Origin: Symsagittifera roscoffensis
Taxonomy: Eukaryota; Xenacoelomorpha; Acoela; Convolutidae
Length of the DNA stretch: 64,000 nt
Direction: 5' to 3'
NCBI RefSeq assembly: GCF_963678635.1
Contig: NC_087062.1
Location: 96,587,705-96,651,704 of the forward strand
The position numbers and the translations under genes are program-made. Of this stretch, positions 1 to 10,457 are shown piece by piece. Numbering within the stretch: the first letter of the stretch is position 1; each line of letters opens with the position of its first letter. The notes beneath the pieces were generated by a model, which ran no database searches, was not told the DNA's origin, and was given only the letters and a program-made list of their open reading frames with translations.

Positions 1-1
1 A

Positions 2-3000
2 CTTTTAGGATATTGTGAAACCAACGCTACAATATCACCAATACACGAAAAAGCCTATCGCGTAAATAATATACTCCAATTATTAGATATTTGCCAATCT
101 ACAATTCTTAATGAAGAATTATCGATAAACAACATAATAAATCACGAAAACAGAAATACGGATTACTTCACCAAAACTCCATATTTCAAACCTACATTCA
201 ACATCAGTAACTACACAGAAGACCAACAGAAATTTTTAACAATGTTTAATTTCCAACATTCACAAATAACACAAGACGAATTCGAAAAGTTAGCCAAACA
301 GCTAATTAAATATTCATCAGTCTATGCAACATCAAAATTCGATGTTGGCAAAATCAGTTCATCACGCCATCTCCCATTAAAACCAGACGCAGTTTTCAAA
401 AAACAGAGAGCAAGTAAAGTACCAATTCACTTACATGATAAAGTAAACAGATTACTCGATATTTTAGAACAATACAACATTATATCACCAGTAAACAAAG
501 AAGAACAACCAAAAGGCAACATGTTTATCAACCCCGTTATTATTCTAGCTAAAGGAGAATCATTAAAAATCGTTCTCGATGCTAGATACCTCAATTCACT
601 TATTGATGAATCAAAATGTAATTGGCCCATCGAACCAATACAAGTAATTTTAACAAAAATAAACGGCAAGTACTTTACAACCGCCGATATGAATAGTGCA
701 TACAATCAAATGCCACTAGATGAACAATCACGACGTTTAACACAATTTGTTATCGGAAACCAACAATATGAATTCAACCGCTTATTCTATGGAATATCCA
801 TAGGACCAGCAGCATTTTCAGCTTTTATGTGCAAAATTTTTAGACCACTAATACTCAAGAAAAACGCAATCACCTATCTAGACGATGTTTTTATGCAATC
901 ACAAACAAAAGACGAAATGTTCAATGTTTTAGAAAAATATCACCAAATACTTCAGAACGAAAATCTGAAGGCAGCACCCGATAAATCACACTTCTTTTTG
1001 ACAAGAGTTAAATTCTTAGGACATAATATAGAAAGAAAAACAATCACTCCACTGAAATCACGCATTGACGCTATTCAAAAACTTCAACCGCCAACAAATA
1101 AAAAGAAAATCCAAGAATTTCTTGGAATGTTAAACTTTTTAAGTAAATATGTTTATAAAATGCAATTATATCTACGACCATTTTACAACATACTTAGACA
1201 ACAAAATAATTTTGAATGGAATACAGAACATCAAGCACGATTTGAAGAAATAAAGAAACTTTTAACTGAACAAATTTCAAACACAATTCCAGACCCTGAT
1301 CAACCATTTTATGCAATGTGCGATGCTTCGAACTTTGGCATCGGCGCAGCACTATTACAATCACATAATGGTACAAATAAAATGAATCTGATATCAGCAA
1401 ATTCCCGATTATTCACTCAAGCAGAGCTAAGACTCTCAACTCTAATGAGAGAATGTACAGCCATAATATATACACTGACAGAATATGAATTTCTGATACT
1501 TGGATCAAAACATCCCACAGTTTTATTCACAGACCATAAACCAATCATTTTTCTCTTCACACAGAAATCTAACCCAAACCACCGCATTTACAGATTTCAA
1601 CTAATTCTAATGAAATTTCCAAACTTACATATAGTTTGGACCGCAGGAAAATATCTTGCATTACCAGATACCTTAAGTCGAAATAAACCACCTGAATTAC
1701 TTACACGAAAAACAACAGTTGAAATACCCAAAAACATAAAATTCTACCTTGCAGAAAACGAAACATCACCCCGATTAGAATGCAAATATGCAGTGAAAAC
1801 TGATATTGAACAATCACAAATAAATAGTTTACAACATTTCCCACTTTATTTAGATTGTCAAAATAATCATTATGAAGTTGACCTACTTGGAACATCAACT
1901 TTCAAACCAATCCCATATTCTCAATGGATAAAAAATAACACCCAACAAAAACGAACAAAACAACACCAAACTAAAAAAGACCATTTTCCACTAATAGAAA
2001 AAGAAAATTTAACTGATAAAATAAATTTATCAGGACCACAAACAAACGATTCAAAATACACAATAAATCAAGTTTTCGACCTCCATGACCCATTAGATAC
2101 AATACCCTTATCAAAATTCGAAATTGAAAACATTTTTCTCCCTCCAACAGAAACAATTACAATTTCAACACTAAAACAATACCAAAATCTTGACCCAATA
2201 ATTAGACAACTAAAATCATGGCATAAATATAAAACTAAACCTATCAAAGCAGATTCAACCATACTAGGCAACAAGACACTCCTCCGATATTTTCGCAAAT
2301 TTAATTACACAACAATTAATGAAACTACAGACCTTTTAGAGTATAACTTAAACGAATCCACAGTCCCCTGTCTTCCTTTAAGTATGATTCTCATCGCTTT
2401 TAATATCTCACATACACAAAATATTAAAGGACATTCTGGATCAGAAAAAACATATTCAAACTTTATACAAAATTTTTACTTCCCAAATGCACCAATCTGG
2501 ATAAAAGTACTATGCAATGATTGTATAGTATGTCAACTGAATAAACCTTACCCAAATCAAAAACAAATAGCACAAAAACAAGATTTTAAAGGACAAAGTT
2601 TGTACTTTAATCACCGTATCTCATTTGATACTAAAGGCCCAATTTCACCCTCATCAGAAGGAAATTCCTACATTATGGTAATTGTTGACGCATTTGCACA
2701 CTATGTAGCACTTAACCCAGTACCACACTGTAACGCTTATTATGCGTATACAACACTTTATGAACACTGGATAGCAAAACTTGGACTACCAGAAATTTTA
2801 GTCACAGACAACGGTACAGAATTCATAAATAATGAAATAATAACACTATGTCATTTATACAACATTAAACACAAACCACGTACATCTCACGCACCTTGGA
2901 CAAACGGCTTAGTCGAAGGTATGAACCGTTCATTACAAGAATATCTTAGATGTATCATCAACGGAAATGATACAAAATATACCGAATGGTCAGCAGATGT

Positions 3001-3367
3001 AAAATTATTTCCCTTAGCATATAATTCACAAATTACGACAACTCTAGGAATGTCACCATACGAAATGGTTTTTAACCAAAAGCCACGCAAACCAATAATG
3101 TTTACAGCAAATTCTCATAAAAACGCACAAGGTTATTGTCAACCAAATAAAGATTCAATTTGTTATAACCTACCATTACATACACACGATGAAGATCATT
3201 TTCATCACCCACAAATTCTTAAATTAGCCTCCGGTACACACACCGAATGGATTTTAAATAGAGATAAGAAACACAATGAAATTTACCAAAAAATAACAAA
3301 AATTTATTACAAAGACAAAACATTAATGAACAAATCAATTCACGTTTTACACCAGCTTCCGAATTAA
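2..3367 (+). CDS. pol: Pol polyprotein (spacer, RT, RNase H, integrase), 5' partial
   Basis: The frame is open from base 2, so the first ATG at 242 is not the true start. RT spans about 340-1150: the palm motif FTTADMNSAYNQMP is near 670-710, the catalytic YLDD near 874 and the gypsy-type FLGHNI near 1015. RNase H follows (CDASNFGIGAALL near 1320, TDHKPI near 1530, LPDTLSR near 1665). Integrase has the H-H-C-C zinc finger at about 2410-2550 and a D-D-E core (FDTKGP near 2625, TDNGTEF near 2807, NGLVEGMNR near 2905). RT-RNase H-integrase order is Ty3/gypsy. About 112 residues separate an LGY motif after the protease from RT, far fewer than in element D, which has a macrodomain there. The frame ends early at 3367; the integrase C-terminus continues in another frame. 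Confidence 0.93.
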   Translation, partial: LLGYCETNATISPIHEKAYRVNNILQLLDICQSTILNEELSINNIINHENRNTDYFTKTPYFKPTFNISNYTEDQQKFLTMFNFQHSQITQDEFEKLAKQLIKYSSVYATSKFDVGKISSSRHLPLKPDAVFKKQRASKVPIHLHDKVNRLLDILEQYNIISPVNKEEQPKGNMFINPVIILAKGESLKIVLDARYLNSLIDESKCNWPIEPIQVILTKINGKYFTTADMNSAYNQMPLDEQSRRLTQFVIGNQQYEFNRLFYGISIGPAAFSAFMCKIFRPLILKKNAITYLDDVFMQSQTKDEMFNVLEKYHQILQNENLKAAPDKSHFFLTRVKFLGHNIERKTITPLKSRIDAIQKLQPPTNKKKIQEFLGMLNFLSKYVYKMQLYLRPFYNILRQQNNFEWNTEHQARFEEIKKLLTEQISNTIPDPDQPFYAMCDASNFGIGAALLQSHNGTNKMNLISANSRLFTQAELRLSTLMRECTAIIYTLTEYEFLILGSKHPTVLFTDHKPIIFLFTQKSNPNHRIYRFQLILMKFPNLHIVWTAGKYLALPDTLSRNKPPELLTRKTTVEIPKNIKFYLAENETSPRLECKYAVKTDIEQSQINSLQHFPLYLDCQNNHYEVDLLGTSTFKPIPYSQWIKNNTQQKRTKQHQTKKDHFPLIEKENLTDKINLSGPQTNDSKYTINQVFDLHDPLDTIPLSKFEIENIFLPPTETITISTLKQYQNLDPIIRQLKSWHKYKTKPIKADSTILGNKTLLRYFRKFNYTTINETTDLLEYNLNESTVPCLPLSMILIAFNISHTQNIKGHSGSEKTYSNFIQNFYFPNAPIWIKVLCNDCIVCQLNKPYPNQKQIAQKQDFKGQSLYFNHRISFDTKGPISPSSEGNSYIMVIVDAFAHYVALNPVPHCNAYYAYTTLYEHWIAKLGLPEILVTDNGTEFINNEIITLCHLYNIKHKPRTSHAPWTNGLVEGMNRSLQEYLRCIINGNDTKYTEWSADVKLFPLAYNSQITTTLGMSPYEMVFNQKPRKPIMFTANSHKNAQGYCQPNKDSICYNLPLHTHDEDHFHHPQILKLASGTHTEWILNRDKKHNEIYQKITKIYYKDKTLMNKSIHVLHQLPN

Positions 3368-3384
3368 AAATTGGAACATTTGTT

Positions 3385-3894
3385 TTGATACCTAATTTTA
3401 AAACTCAAAAAGGAATTTCTAAAAAACTACAACCTCTCCGAAAAGGACCATACCAAATAATTGCAAGACGCACTGATGTCACATATAAAATTACCGACTC
3501 AAATAAAAAAGAAATCGTTCAGCATCGAAACAACCTATTACCTTATTACCCAAAAGAATACGCACTCCGCGAATTAACTCAATTATATTCTTTCACAGGA
3601 TTAAATATAGTTCAAAACGAACCACATCTGAAAAATACGGAACAAAATGATAACCCCACCGAAAATCAAAGCACAAAACCAACCGCTACCAAAAATGCTA
3701 CAAAAAATCTAGACCATAAAGAATCCCAAAAACAAAGAAAAAATAGAAAAATGACAGAACAAATAATACCCCAAGAAGAAATAGACAAATCAGAACATAG
3801 AAAAACAACAAGACTCCGAAATCAACCACGTAAAAACTACAAAATGTTCATCCCCCAATCTAAAATATTAAAGAAAGTAGAATTTAAAAAGTAA
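3385..3894 (+). CDS. pol: Integrase C-terminal domain and tail in a shifted frame
   Basis: The frame is open upstream of this ATG and overlaps the end of the main pol frame at about 3301-3367. It encodes the SH3-like integrase C-terminal fold typical of gypsy elements (KGPYQIIARRTDVTYKI, then HRNNLLPYYPKE), followed by a Lys/Asn/Gln-rich tail. The junction with the preceding frame lies at about 3301-3330. No convincing slippery heptamer is visible there, so an indel in this copy, or an assembly error, is more likely than programmed frameshifting. Confidence 0.75.
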   Translation: MIPNFKTQKGISKKLQPLRKGPYQIIARRTDVTYKITDSNKKEIVQHRNNLLPYYPKEYALRELTQLYSFTGLNIVQNEPHLKNTEQNDNPTENQSTKPTATKNATKNLDHKESQKQRKNRKMTEQIIPQEEIDKSEHRKTTRLRNQPRKNYKMFIPQSKILKKVEFKK

Positions 3895-4721
3895 TTTTAA
3901 ACTTTATACTTCACAATCTTGAAACCTCCGTAACATTTTTCATTTACATTTTTCAAAATAACATGCTCACAAGTACGCAATAATTCTAGTTCAAAATAGA
4001 CCAATAGGATTCATCCAATCCGCCACTTTCTCTAACTCAAACTAAGATCAATTAGACGAATAATCTAGAACTCCAGGCACATCTCTAACTATAACTTTAC
4101 GACCTCCAGGTCAAAAATAAGCAAACCACTCCAACTTGACAACTAAAATAAATATCACCATAATACCGTACCCCTCCCTTATCTAATAACCCAAAGATCA
4201 ACAATATTTCCACAATTCAGACCACGAATACCCCCAAAACAAATTTGTTAACTTAGCCTAAAGTAACAAAATGAACATTTTAATTAGCCTAAAGTATAAA
4301 AATCTCACCATACCCCAGATCATTTGACAAACAAAAATAAAGAAAAAGACGACCTACCGATCACCATAAGAATTGCCCCCAACATTTTTTTACAAAACTC
4401 AACCCACTTGTCAAAAAACTAATAAATAATTCGACCACACTTGAAAATCGCCCCAAACAGCAAAAAATATTCGACCAAAAGATCATTTCTTAAATGCTCT
4501 TCTCTCAAACAGTTGCTAAAATTCTCATAAATCTTAAACATTTTTTTTACAATACTTGAAACCTTTATAATATTTCTTTTTGATATACTTGAATCTTTTC
4601 TAATAATCCTAATCATTTTTTGTAACATTTTTTAAATTTTCTACACTATTCTCGAACTATTCCTCCAACTTTCCAAAACCCTTGAATATATCCACAGGTA
4701 CGATTTAAACAACTTGTCTAA
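3895..4721 (+). other. Non-coding stretch between pol and downstream ORFs of element A
   Basis: AT-rich sequence without a credible ORF. It contains a short near-repeat of TTAGCCTAAAGTA (about 4253 and 4286). It is a plausible place for the branch point and acceptor of a spliced subgenomic RNA serving the downstream genes, but I see no single strong acceptor here. Confidence 0.4.
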
Positions 4722-4910
4722 ATGATACGAACAATTTTCAGTAGAACTGATATTTTTTTATTATTTGTAATTTTCATAACATTTTTATCATCCCTCATTT
4801 TGACAATATGTAAATGTATAAAGAAAGCAATCATCACATTTGCCCTAGCAACAATTTTTCTAATTATTTTTTTGGAAGAATACTATAATAAACATAAACC
4901 TTCCCACTAA
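4722..4910 (+). CDS. Small hydrophobic ORF, probably two membrane segments
   Basis: 62 codons. A short polar start is followed by a hydrophobic stretch (about residues 11-29, rich in F, I and L), a short basic loop with two Cys and KCIKK, a second hydrophobic stretch (about residues 35-51), and a charged C-terminus. It lies directly upstream of the ATG-less ORF, in the subgenomic region of an envelope-bearing retroelement. I do not recognise a family. The layout resembles small two-pass membrane proteins, but AT-rich DNA readily gives F/I/L-rich chance ORFs, so this is tentative. Confidence 0.3.
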   Translation: MIRTIFSRTDIFLLFVIFITFLSSLILTICKCIKKAIITFALATIFLIIFLEEYYNKHKPSH

Positions 4911-4915
4911 AGTAA

Positions 4916-6049
4916 CAATCCAAAAATCCATCAAAAATTGCTACCCAACAGTCACAGAGTCAGTCTTCACCGACATCATCCCAAGATAACCCAACACCAC
5001 CTTCAAATACTCAAAATCCTCAAACATCTACACGAATTTCTTTTCAAGATAATCCATACACTTTTGAAGAACGGCACGCTCGTTTATCTGAACCACTAGA
5101 ACCAGTTCAACGACAAGCATCTCTAAGTGAACCAACATATAACCTTTACCCAACACTACCACAAGAAGTAAGTAGAATACGACACCTAAGTCAAAACCAA
5201 AACACAACAGAAATAAATAGACAAATTATACATCCTCGTCGAAATAGAAATTTTCAAACTCCTCGAGTTCATTTTGAAATACCTCAATCACCATCACAAA
5301 CCACTCCAGAAAACACCACTGGTATCACACCAGAAACTCCTACACTTTTTTCACAACGAAGCACTTCAAGCCTACCCTCAGATTACTTAGGTTCAACACC
5401 AACATCTGAACAAGCACGAGAAAATCCTTTTAACCCCCCAAACCTAACATCACGACTGCCATATTGGACTACACATTCATTCACACAAGGTGAACCAAAT
5501 TTAGTCAATGACCCCATAGACATTTCTACAGATACAACATCTTCATCACTACCCAAAACATTATCACTTCCATCAACACCATCAATTAGTCAAATTTCAC
5601 CGACACCTTTTAACTTAACTTTCCCAAACAATCTCGACGCAAGATACCAAGAACAATCATTAACAAATATTCTTTTAAGATTAGATTGGAATACATTCAC
5701 AGCACCTCCACCATTATTTGGACAACATCAAGAAAGTAACTGCCTTCATAACTGGGCACTTAATAGATTACAATATCGCCAAGATATTCACAACGATATC
5801 CGTGATCACAATATTCAAATACTCCAACAAAACAGTTTACAATTAAAGTTTGAAATCACTGTTAAGTTAAACAACATTACTCAACATCCCTACCCATTAA
5901 ACCCACCTAATATAACAGCTCAATCACTACCACCACCGTTTATAACTACTGAAGTAATATATAAATACGACAGATATACCAAAAACACAATTGGTTACAT
6001 TACATTTTATAACCCATACTCAGGATTATCATACACATGTATATTCTAA
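4916..6049 (+). CDS. ATG-less 377-residue ORF upstream of env, probably expressed by splicing
   Basis: The frame is open from just after a stop at 4913-4915 to the TAA at 6047-6049. I found no internal stop and not one methionine codon. The first ~220 residues are Ser/Thr/Pro/Gln/Asn-rich and probably disordered; the last ~150 look folded (LLRLDWNTF, then a Tyr-rich C-terminus). The stop overlaps the env ATG at 6037 by 13 nt. Lack of any ATG means it must gain a start from an upstream exon, frameshift or readthrough. A candidate acceptor, ACCCAACAG, ends at 4951. I do not recognise the family. Its place is that of a spliced accessory or structural gene. Confidence 0.7.
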   Translation, partial: QSKNPSKIATQQSQSQSSPTSSQDNPTPPSNTQNPQTSTRISFQDNPYTFEERHARLSEPLEPVQRQASLSEPTYNLYPTLPQEVSRIRHLSQNQNTTEINRQIIHPRRNRNFQTPRVHFEIPQSPSQTTPENTTGITPETPTLFSQRSTSSLPSDYLGSTPTSEQARENPFNPPNLTSRLPYWTTHSFTQGEPNLVNDPIDISTDTTSSSLPKTLSLPSTPSISQISPTPFNLTFPNNLDARYQEQSLTNILLRLDWNTFTAPPPLFGQHQESNCLHNWALNRLQYRQDIHNDIRDHNIQILQQNSLQLKFEITVKLNNITQHPYPLNPPNITAQSLPPPFITTEVIYKYDRYTKNTIGYITFYNPYSGLSYTCIF

Positions 6050-8655
6050 AATTATTAATTTTTTTCCAACTCCTTTTTCTAGTAACCTCAAATCAAAACA
6101 TAAACCCTTCCCCCCGTACAGGACCACAAGATTTATTAGTAACACATTACGATTGTGAAGAAAATGAACAAAAAACACTACACAAATATGCAATAAATCA
6201 AGTGTCACAATGTGAAACAGAACCACAAGCTATAGAAACCACAAATGTAATAGCAACACTCTATTCAAAAGCCCGAGCAACAACAGTTACAGGTTATAAA
6301 TTTACAGCAACATTCTCCGAAAAGAAAGTACATTGTTCACAAGTCTCCAACGGAAACAAAAACCGACTTGACCATGAATCATTCTATCAGAGTAATATAG
6401 AACGTCTTTTACATCTCAATCCCGACGATTGTAAGAATGAATTACTTAGATTAAACATCACACAAAATAAAAACTCCGAAAGAAAGTTAGTTAACTTTCA
6501 AGTTTTTTCAGACTCCGTACATCAATCACAACTTGAAAGACACCAAGGACATATAAAATTAGACGACAAATACCCGTATAACGGCGCACACGGACGATTA
6601 ACCTATGACCTACACGATAAACATTGGATACCACACATTGGTATAAATAACCCATCAAACTGCAAAGCAGACACAAAAAATAAAGGATACCAAGAAATAA
6701 TGTTTTTCGATTGGAAAATACAACTCGAAAAAATACAACTCACACGAGATTTATCTGATAATACAATGATCTATCAAGGAATCCGATTACCTTGTAAAAA
6801 TGATCAAGGTTATTGCGACCCTACAACGAGAACACAAGCAACAATTGTTTGGTTCCCCGAAGATACATGTACAACATTTCAAGTAGCAAGAGTACACGCT
6901 CGTATGATCAAATTTCACGACAAATATTTCATACAATCAATACCATATGAACAAGTAAATCCATCACGAAAAATAACTACTGATTTTCGAAACATTCACA
7001 AAATAGAAAATAAATTAACACGTTTTCAAATATATCAAGAAACAGAACTTGCATGTAAATATAGAAATCCACTTCATAAAACACAATACTCTGAAATACT
7101 AGTTGAATACGAAAATGGATTCGACATGACCACTGGAAAAATAAAAATCGACCCATACGCCACAAGTAAACGCAAAAATGAAGGAACATCATATATACCA
7201 GTTAAATTTCAAAAAAGCATAGGTCAACCTGGTGGACATCTAAAACCCCAAGACGCTCATAGCACACGTTTACAAGAGTTATCACTAATGAATACTACAT
7301 ATTTCGGTAATATTCACTATGATATTCATTTGGATATGAAACTAGACTATACAATTAGCCGCATTTTTCAAGAAATGTCACTCTCCGAATTAGAAACACT
7401 ACACCAACTATGTGAATTAGAACGAACACAAATATTACAATCACTTGCACTAGCAGTATTAAAAATACCCTATGCAGGATACTTATTATCAGGAAATAGA
7501 TCAAATTTTTTAGACTATGAAGGAAACATCTTATGGTTTTATACTTGCACTAAAAAAGTATCACCACTATACGTTTTTGAAGATAAACGCTGTTATAAAA
7601 GAATCCCTATCTTTTATAAGAATAAAGTACATTTCGTGGATACACTTTCACGAAGAACCTATTTCTGGGATACCGCAGTCCCATGTGGATCAGAAAATAG
7701 CCACAATGTAGTACAACTAAATCCTGATGAAAATAAATATTATCTTCTCACTCCATATCCCACATTAATGCAACCACTCAAAAAATTTTCACCAGAAAGC
7801 ATTCGCGCTATTGCTCGAAACCCAAATATAGACTTACAATCAATAGGAATATACTCAAAATCAGATATTCAACATCACATTAGAACACAACAATTTCAAG
7901 AATTGTTAACACAAATGGACACTATACAAAGGCAATCAATTGACCAAAATCTACGCAAACTTGCAGAAACCGCAGGATTTGCCGATATCTACACGCAAGA
8001 CTATAGCGGATATTTTAAAGACATTAAAGATTATATATATCTAAACGGCGAAAAATACCGTCCCCAAGATATATCACCAATCAACATTTTTAGTTTTGTT
8101 ACACTCAAGAATGAAATCCTTGATTTTCTAGGATGGCCCTACTACATCTTAGAAAAATTGACTATTTTATACGCAATGTTTAACTTTATTGGATTTCTTT
8201 TCTCACTTTTAAAAGGAATCTACAACACATGTGCTATACACACAAAAGTAAATAGACAAGCAAGCGTAGCACGCATACTCTTTGCAGGATTTTTCGGAAT
8301 TTTTTCCACATCTATAAACAAAATTCTTTTAGACGCACAAATAAAAGAATATAACACAAAAATAGCAACACGACAAAACACATACGACGAAGAACATAAC
8401 AATGTAGACACAACGCCAACGGCACCACAATTACCACCCCTACCACATAACCATCCACTATCCCTAGTCCCACGAAATTTTCGAAATTTAGCAATCACAC
8501 ATAATCCAAATTTTCGACTCACTACATCGCAAAGTCCCATCCAACATATAATGACACATCAATCACAAGATGATAATACTTATGAACAAATTATTGAACA
8601 ACCCCATACCACCGCTTTTCAGTCTCAAAATAATAATTTTTTTAGCCCACGATGA
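6037..8655 (+). CDS. env: Envelope glycoprotein, chuvirus-glycoprotein type
   Basis: 872 residues. An N-terminal signal peptide (hydrophobic core about residues 3-17) is followed by a long Cys-containing ectodomain. A hydrophobic membrane region lies near residues 705-730 and a polar, Pro/Gln/Asn-rich tail follows. Landmarks shared with the element D envelope are YDC near the N-terminus, ATLYS, AGYLLSGNRS, and a C-x-RIPIFYK ... FVDTLSRRT block with paired Cys, then LTPYP. From memory these match the class III fusion glycoproteins of chuviruses, repeatedly captured by LTR elements; that assignment is recognition, not a search. The gene overlaps the upstream ORF by 13 nt and ORF4 by the four bases ATGA. 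No break is seen. Confidence 0.82.
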   Translation: MYILKLLIFFQLLFLVTSNQNINPSPRTGPQDLLVTHYDCEENEQKTLHKYAINQVSQCETEPQAIETTNVIATLYSKARATTVTGYKFTATFSEKKVHCSQVSNGNKNRLDHESFYQSNIERLLHLNPDDCKNELLRLNITQNKNSERKLVNFQVFSDSVHQSQLERHQGHIKLDDKYPYNGAHGRLTYDLHDKHWIPHIGINNPSNCKADTKNKGYQEIMFFDWKIQLEKIQLTRDLSDNTMIYQGIRLPCKNDQGYCDPTTRTQATIVWFPEDTCTTFQVARVHARMIKFHDKYFIQSIPYEQVNPSRKITTDFRNIHKIENKLTRFQIYQETELACKYRNPLHKTQYSEILVEYENGFDMTTGKIKIDPYATSKRKNEGTSYIPVKFQKSIGQPGGHLKPQDAHSTRLQELSLMNTTYFGNIHYDIHLDMKLDYTISRIFQEMSLSELETLHQLCELERTQILQSLALAVLKIPYAGYLLSGNRSNFLDYEGNILWFYTCTKKVSPLYVFEDKRCYKRIPIFYKNKVHFVDTLSRRTYFWDTAVPCGSENSHNVVQLNPDENKYYLLTPYPTLMQPLKKFSPESIRAIARNPNIDLQSIGIYSKSDIQHHIRTQQFQELLTQMDTIQRQSIDQNLRKLAETAGFADIYTQDYSGYFKDIKDYIYLNGEKYRPQDISPINIFSFVTLKNEILDFLGWPYYILEKLTILYAMFNFIGFLFSLLKGIYNTCAIHTKVNRQASVARILFAGFFGIFSTSINKILLDAQIKEYNTKIATRQNTYDEEHNNVDTTPTAPQLPPLPHNHPLSLVPRNFRNLAITHNPNFRLTTSQSPIQHIMTHQSQDDNTYEQIIEQPHTTAFQSQNNNFFSPR

Positions 8656-10457
8656 GCCGACAACTTGGATCACTACACCGATCAAATTCCCATCCAACCA
8701 ATCTTACCTCTCCAATCCCAATCATACCACTTTTTGCTTTTCCGCCACCCGATTTTCCATCTAGCAATGTAACATCAGGCATGAATTCCGACACTAACTC
8801 ACATATTTCAGTTTTATACTCCATCTCACAGCTCAATAACCCGAATATTGAAACCCCCGATGAATTTGCCGACTCAGAACCATCCCCATCCAATAATTTT
8901 CATAACCCTTCTAATTTTTCTCAACCCCCTTTTCAACCCATATTGCCCAATAACCCTGACCCAATCACTTCCACACCCTCTTATGCTTCCCAAGTTACCC
9001 CAACCTACTCCTCATACCATTCTGACCAATCATCTCATTCTCCAGACACCCCCCGAATCTCCCCAGAGCTAGATAATTTTATTACCCTCCAACAACAACC
9101 CTACCACCTTAACACCCCGACCATAAACCAAATCTCCTCCACTATACATTCATCCAACCCCCCTACCCCTACACCCTCTTCAAATTATACTGAATCATTA
9201 ACACCATCATCCACATCCACTATATCTTCACTCAACACTAATAGAGCTTATCGCACTTTTAAAAGAAAATTCCCCAACCATCCTTTCCCAGCAAAACCAG
9301 GAACAGCCCGTGAATACATCAACCACCCCCAGCATACTAACACTAAAGAATTTTTAGCTATCACCTTACCCTCATTTCCACAATACACCTTAAACACCCC
9401 TCACGACGCTAACGAAACACGCAACTTTGTAGATGAATACGTTTTAATGCCCACTCTCTCTTGGACCTCATACTATCATTTCACTAACCCTCTTTGCTTA
9501 CCTTTATCCAGCACTTCCATCGATATAGAACGAAATAAAGACATGCTATATCGACTAACTACACCACTAACCGCTAGACAATTTACTTACGTTGGATATA
9601 AAAAATCACTAAAAAAACACACTGCACCTAGAGCTAATGAATATACACTAGAATACTACGATCACAACATCATCAGAGCTAACCAAGATCAATTCTTAGA
9701 CGACGATCGCTTCGCTAATCCACAAATCACCGAGAAATTTTTCATCAAGACACCATATGTATTTACACTAAACATCTTCGACCGTAAATATGACCACATT
9801 ATTTCAGAAGCACTAACAGACACACAAGCATACGAAAGTTTTAAAGAACGCTTCCAAATCTTTTCACTAACCTTTCATTTCCTTGCACCACACGAAAGAG
9901 ATTTGCACTGCTCACACGATATTATGTTGCGCACTAAACAAACCCATACATACAGTTACTATCGTTTCATCCAAAATCACTTTGACCTACACACCCCCTC
10001 TAGACAACCACACCATCGTTTTCAATTCATCAATTCAAAATACACTTCACCATATTTCCTAAATTTCACATATTGTATTACAGACACTAACCTTCATGGT
10101 ATTCTTCGTAATTACGACCCCATAACCCAAATGTACATCTTCTGTCCCATCATCAAGACCTTCAATGCCGACGAAAACCGACCCTTCCTTATCCCGCACG
10201 AGTTTGTACAACCTATAGAAATCCCAATATTAGAATTCATCCACAACACTAAATTTAATCACAAATTATATAACTTAATCCAAAACACACCTTATGAGTT
10301 TGCAGTAGGCACTGAAGAACTAACCACTATTAAGGCACTTCAATTGCTTTGGCCACTACTTCAGACTAAAAATATCATCCGCATCTTAGCCAAACTACTA
10401 ACAACTTCAGAACTAATTCACGACATTTTCCCTCACGGTTTTTTCCCCGACGACTAA
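8652..10457 (+). CDS. ORF4 of element A, unknown 601-aa protein
   Basis: It starts within the env stop (ATGA overlap, 8652-8655), which suggests reinitiation after env. Residues 1 to about 195 are Ser/Pro/Thr/Asn-rich and look disordered. Residues about 200-601 are richer in aromatic and charged residues and look folded, with many Tyr, Phe and His and few Cys. There is no signal peptide or clear membrane segment. I do not recognise the family. The composition of the N-terminal part resembles the ATG-less ORF upstream of env. It ends just before a strong splice-donor-like CAGGTAAGTAT. Confidence 0.7.
   Translation: MSRQLGSLHRSNSHPTNLTSPIPIIPLFAFPPPDFPSSNVTSGMNSDTNSHISVLYSISQLNNPNIETPDEFADSEPSPSNNFHNPSNFSQPPFQPILPNNPDPITSTPSYASQVTPTYSSYHSDQSSHSPDTPRISPELDNFITLQQQPYHLNTPTINQISSTIHSSNPPTPTPSSNYTESLTPSSTSTISSLNTNRAYRTFKRKFPNHPFPAKPGTAREYINHPQHTNTKEFLAITLPSFPQYTLNTPHDANETRNFVDEYVLMPTLSWTSYYHFTNPLCLPLSSTSIDIERNKDMLYRLTTPLTARQFTYVGYKKSLKKHTAPRANEYTLEYYDHNIIRANQDQFLDDDRFANPQITEKFFIKTPYVFTLNIFDRKYDHIISEALTDTQAYESFKERFQIFSLTFHFLAPHERDLHCSHDIMLRTKQTHTYSYYRFIQNHFDLHTPSRQPHHRFQFINSKYTSPYFLNFTYCITDTNLHGILRNYDPITQMYIFCPIIKTFNADENRPFLIPHEFVQPIEIPILEFIHNTKFNHKLYNLIQNTPYEFAVGTEELTTIKALQLLWPLLQTKNIIRILAKLLTTSELIHDIFPHGFFPDD

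Larger units (their letters stand above)
1..10457 (+). mobile_element. Element A: envelope-bearing Ty3/gypsy LTR element, left end outside window
   Basis: The order is pol, small membrane ORF, ATG-less ORF, env, ORF4, all on the + strand and all in AT-rich codons. Gag, the protease and the 5' LTR lie left of the window. I could not place the 3' LTR: no second copy is available for comparison, so the right limit given is only the last stop codon. Pol and envelope are clearly related to those of element D (52.7-64 kb, - strand). Long open frames with only one break suggest a fairly recent insertion. Confidence 0.85.
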
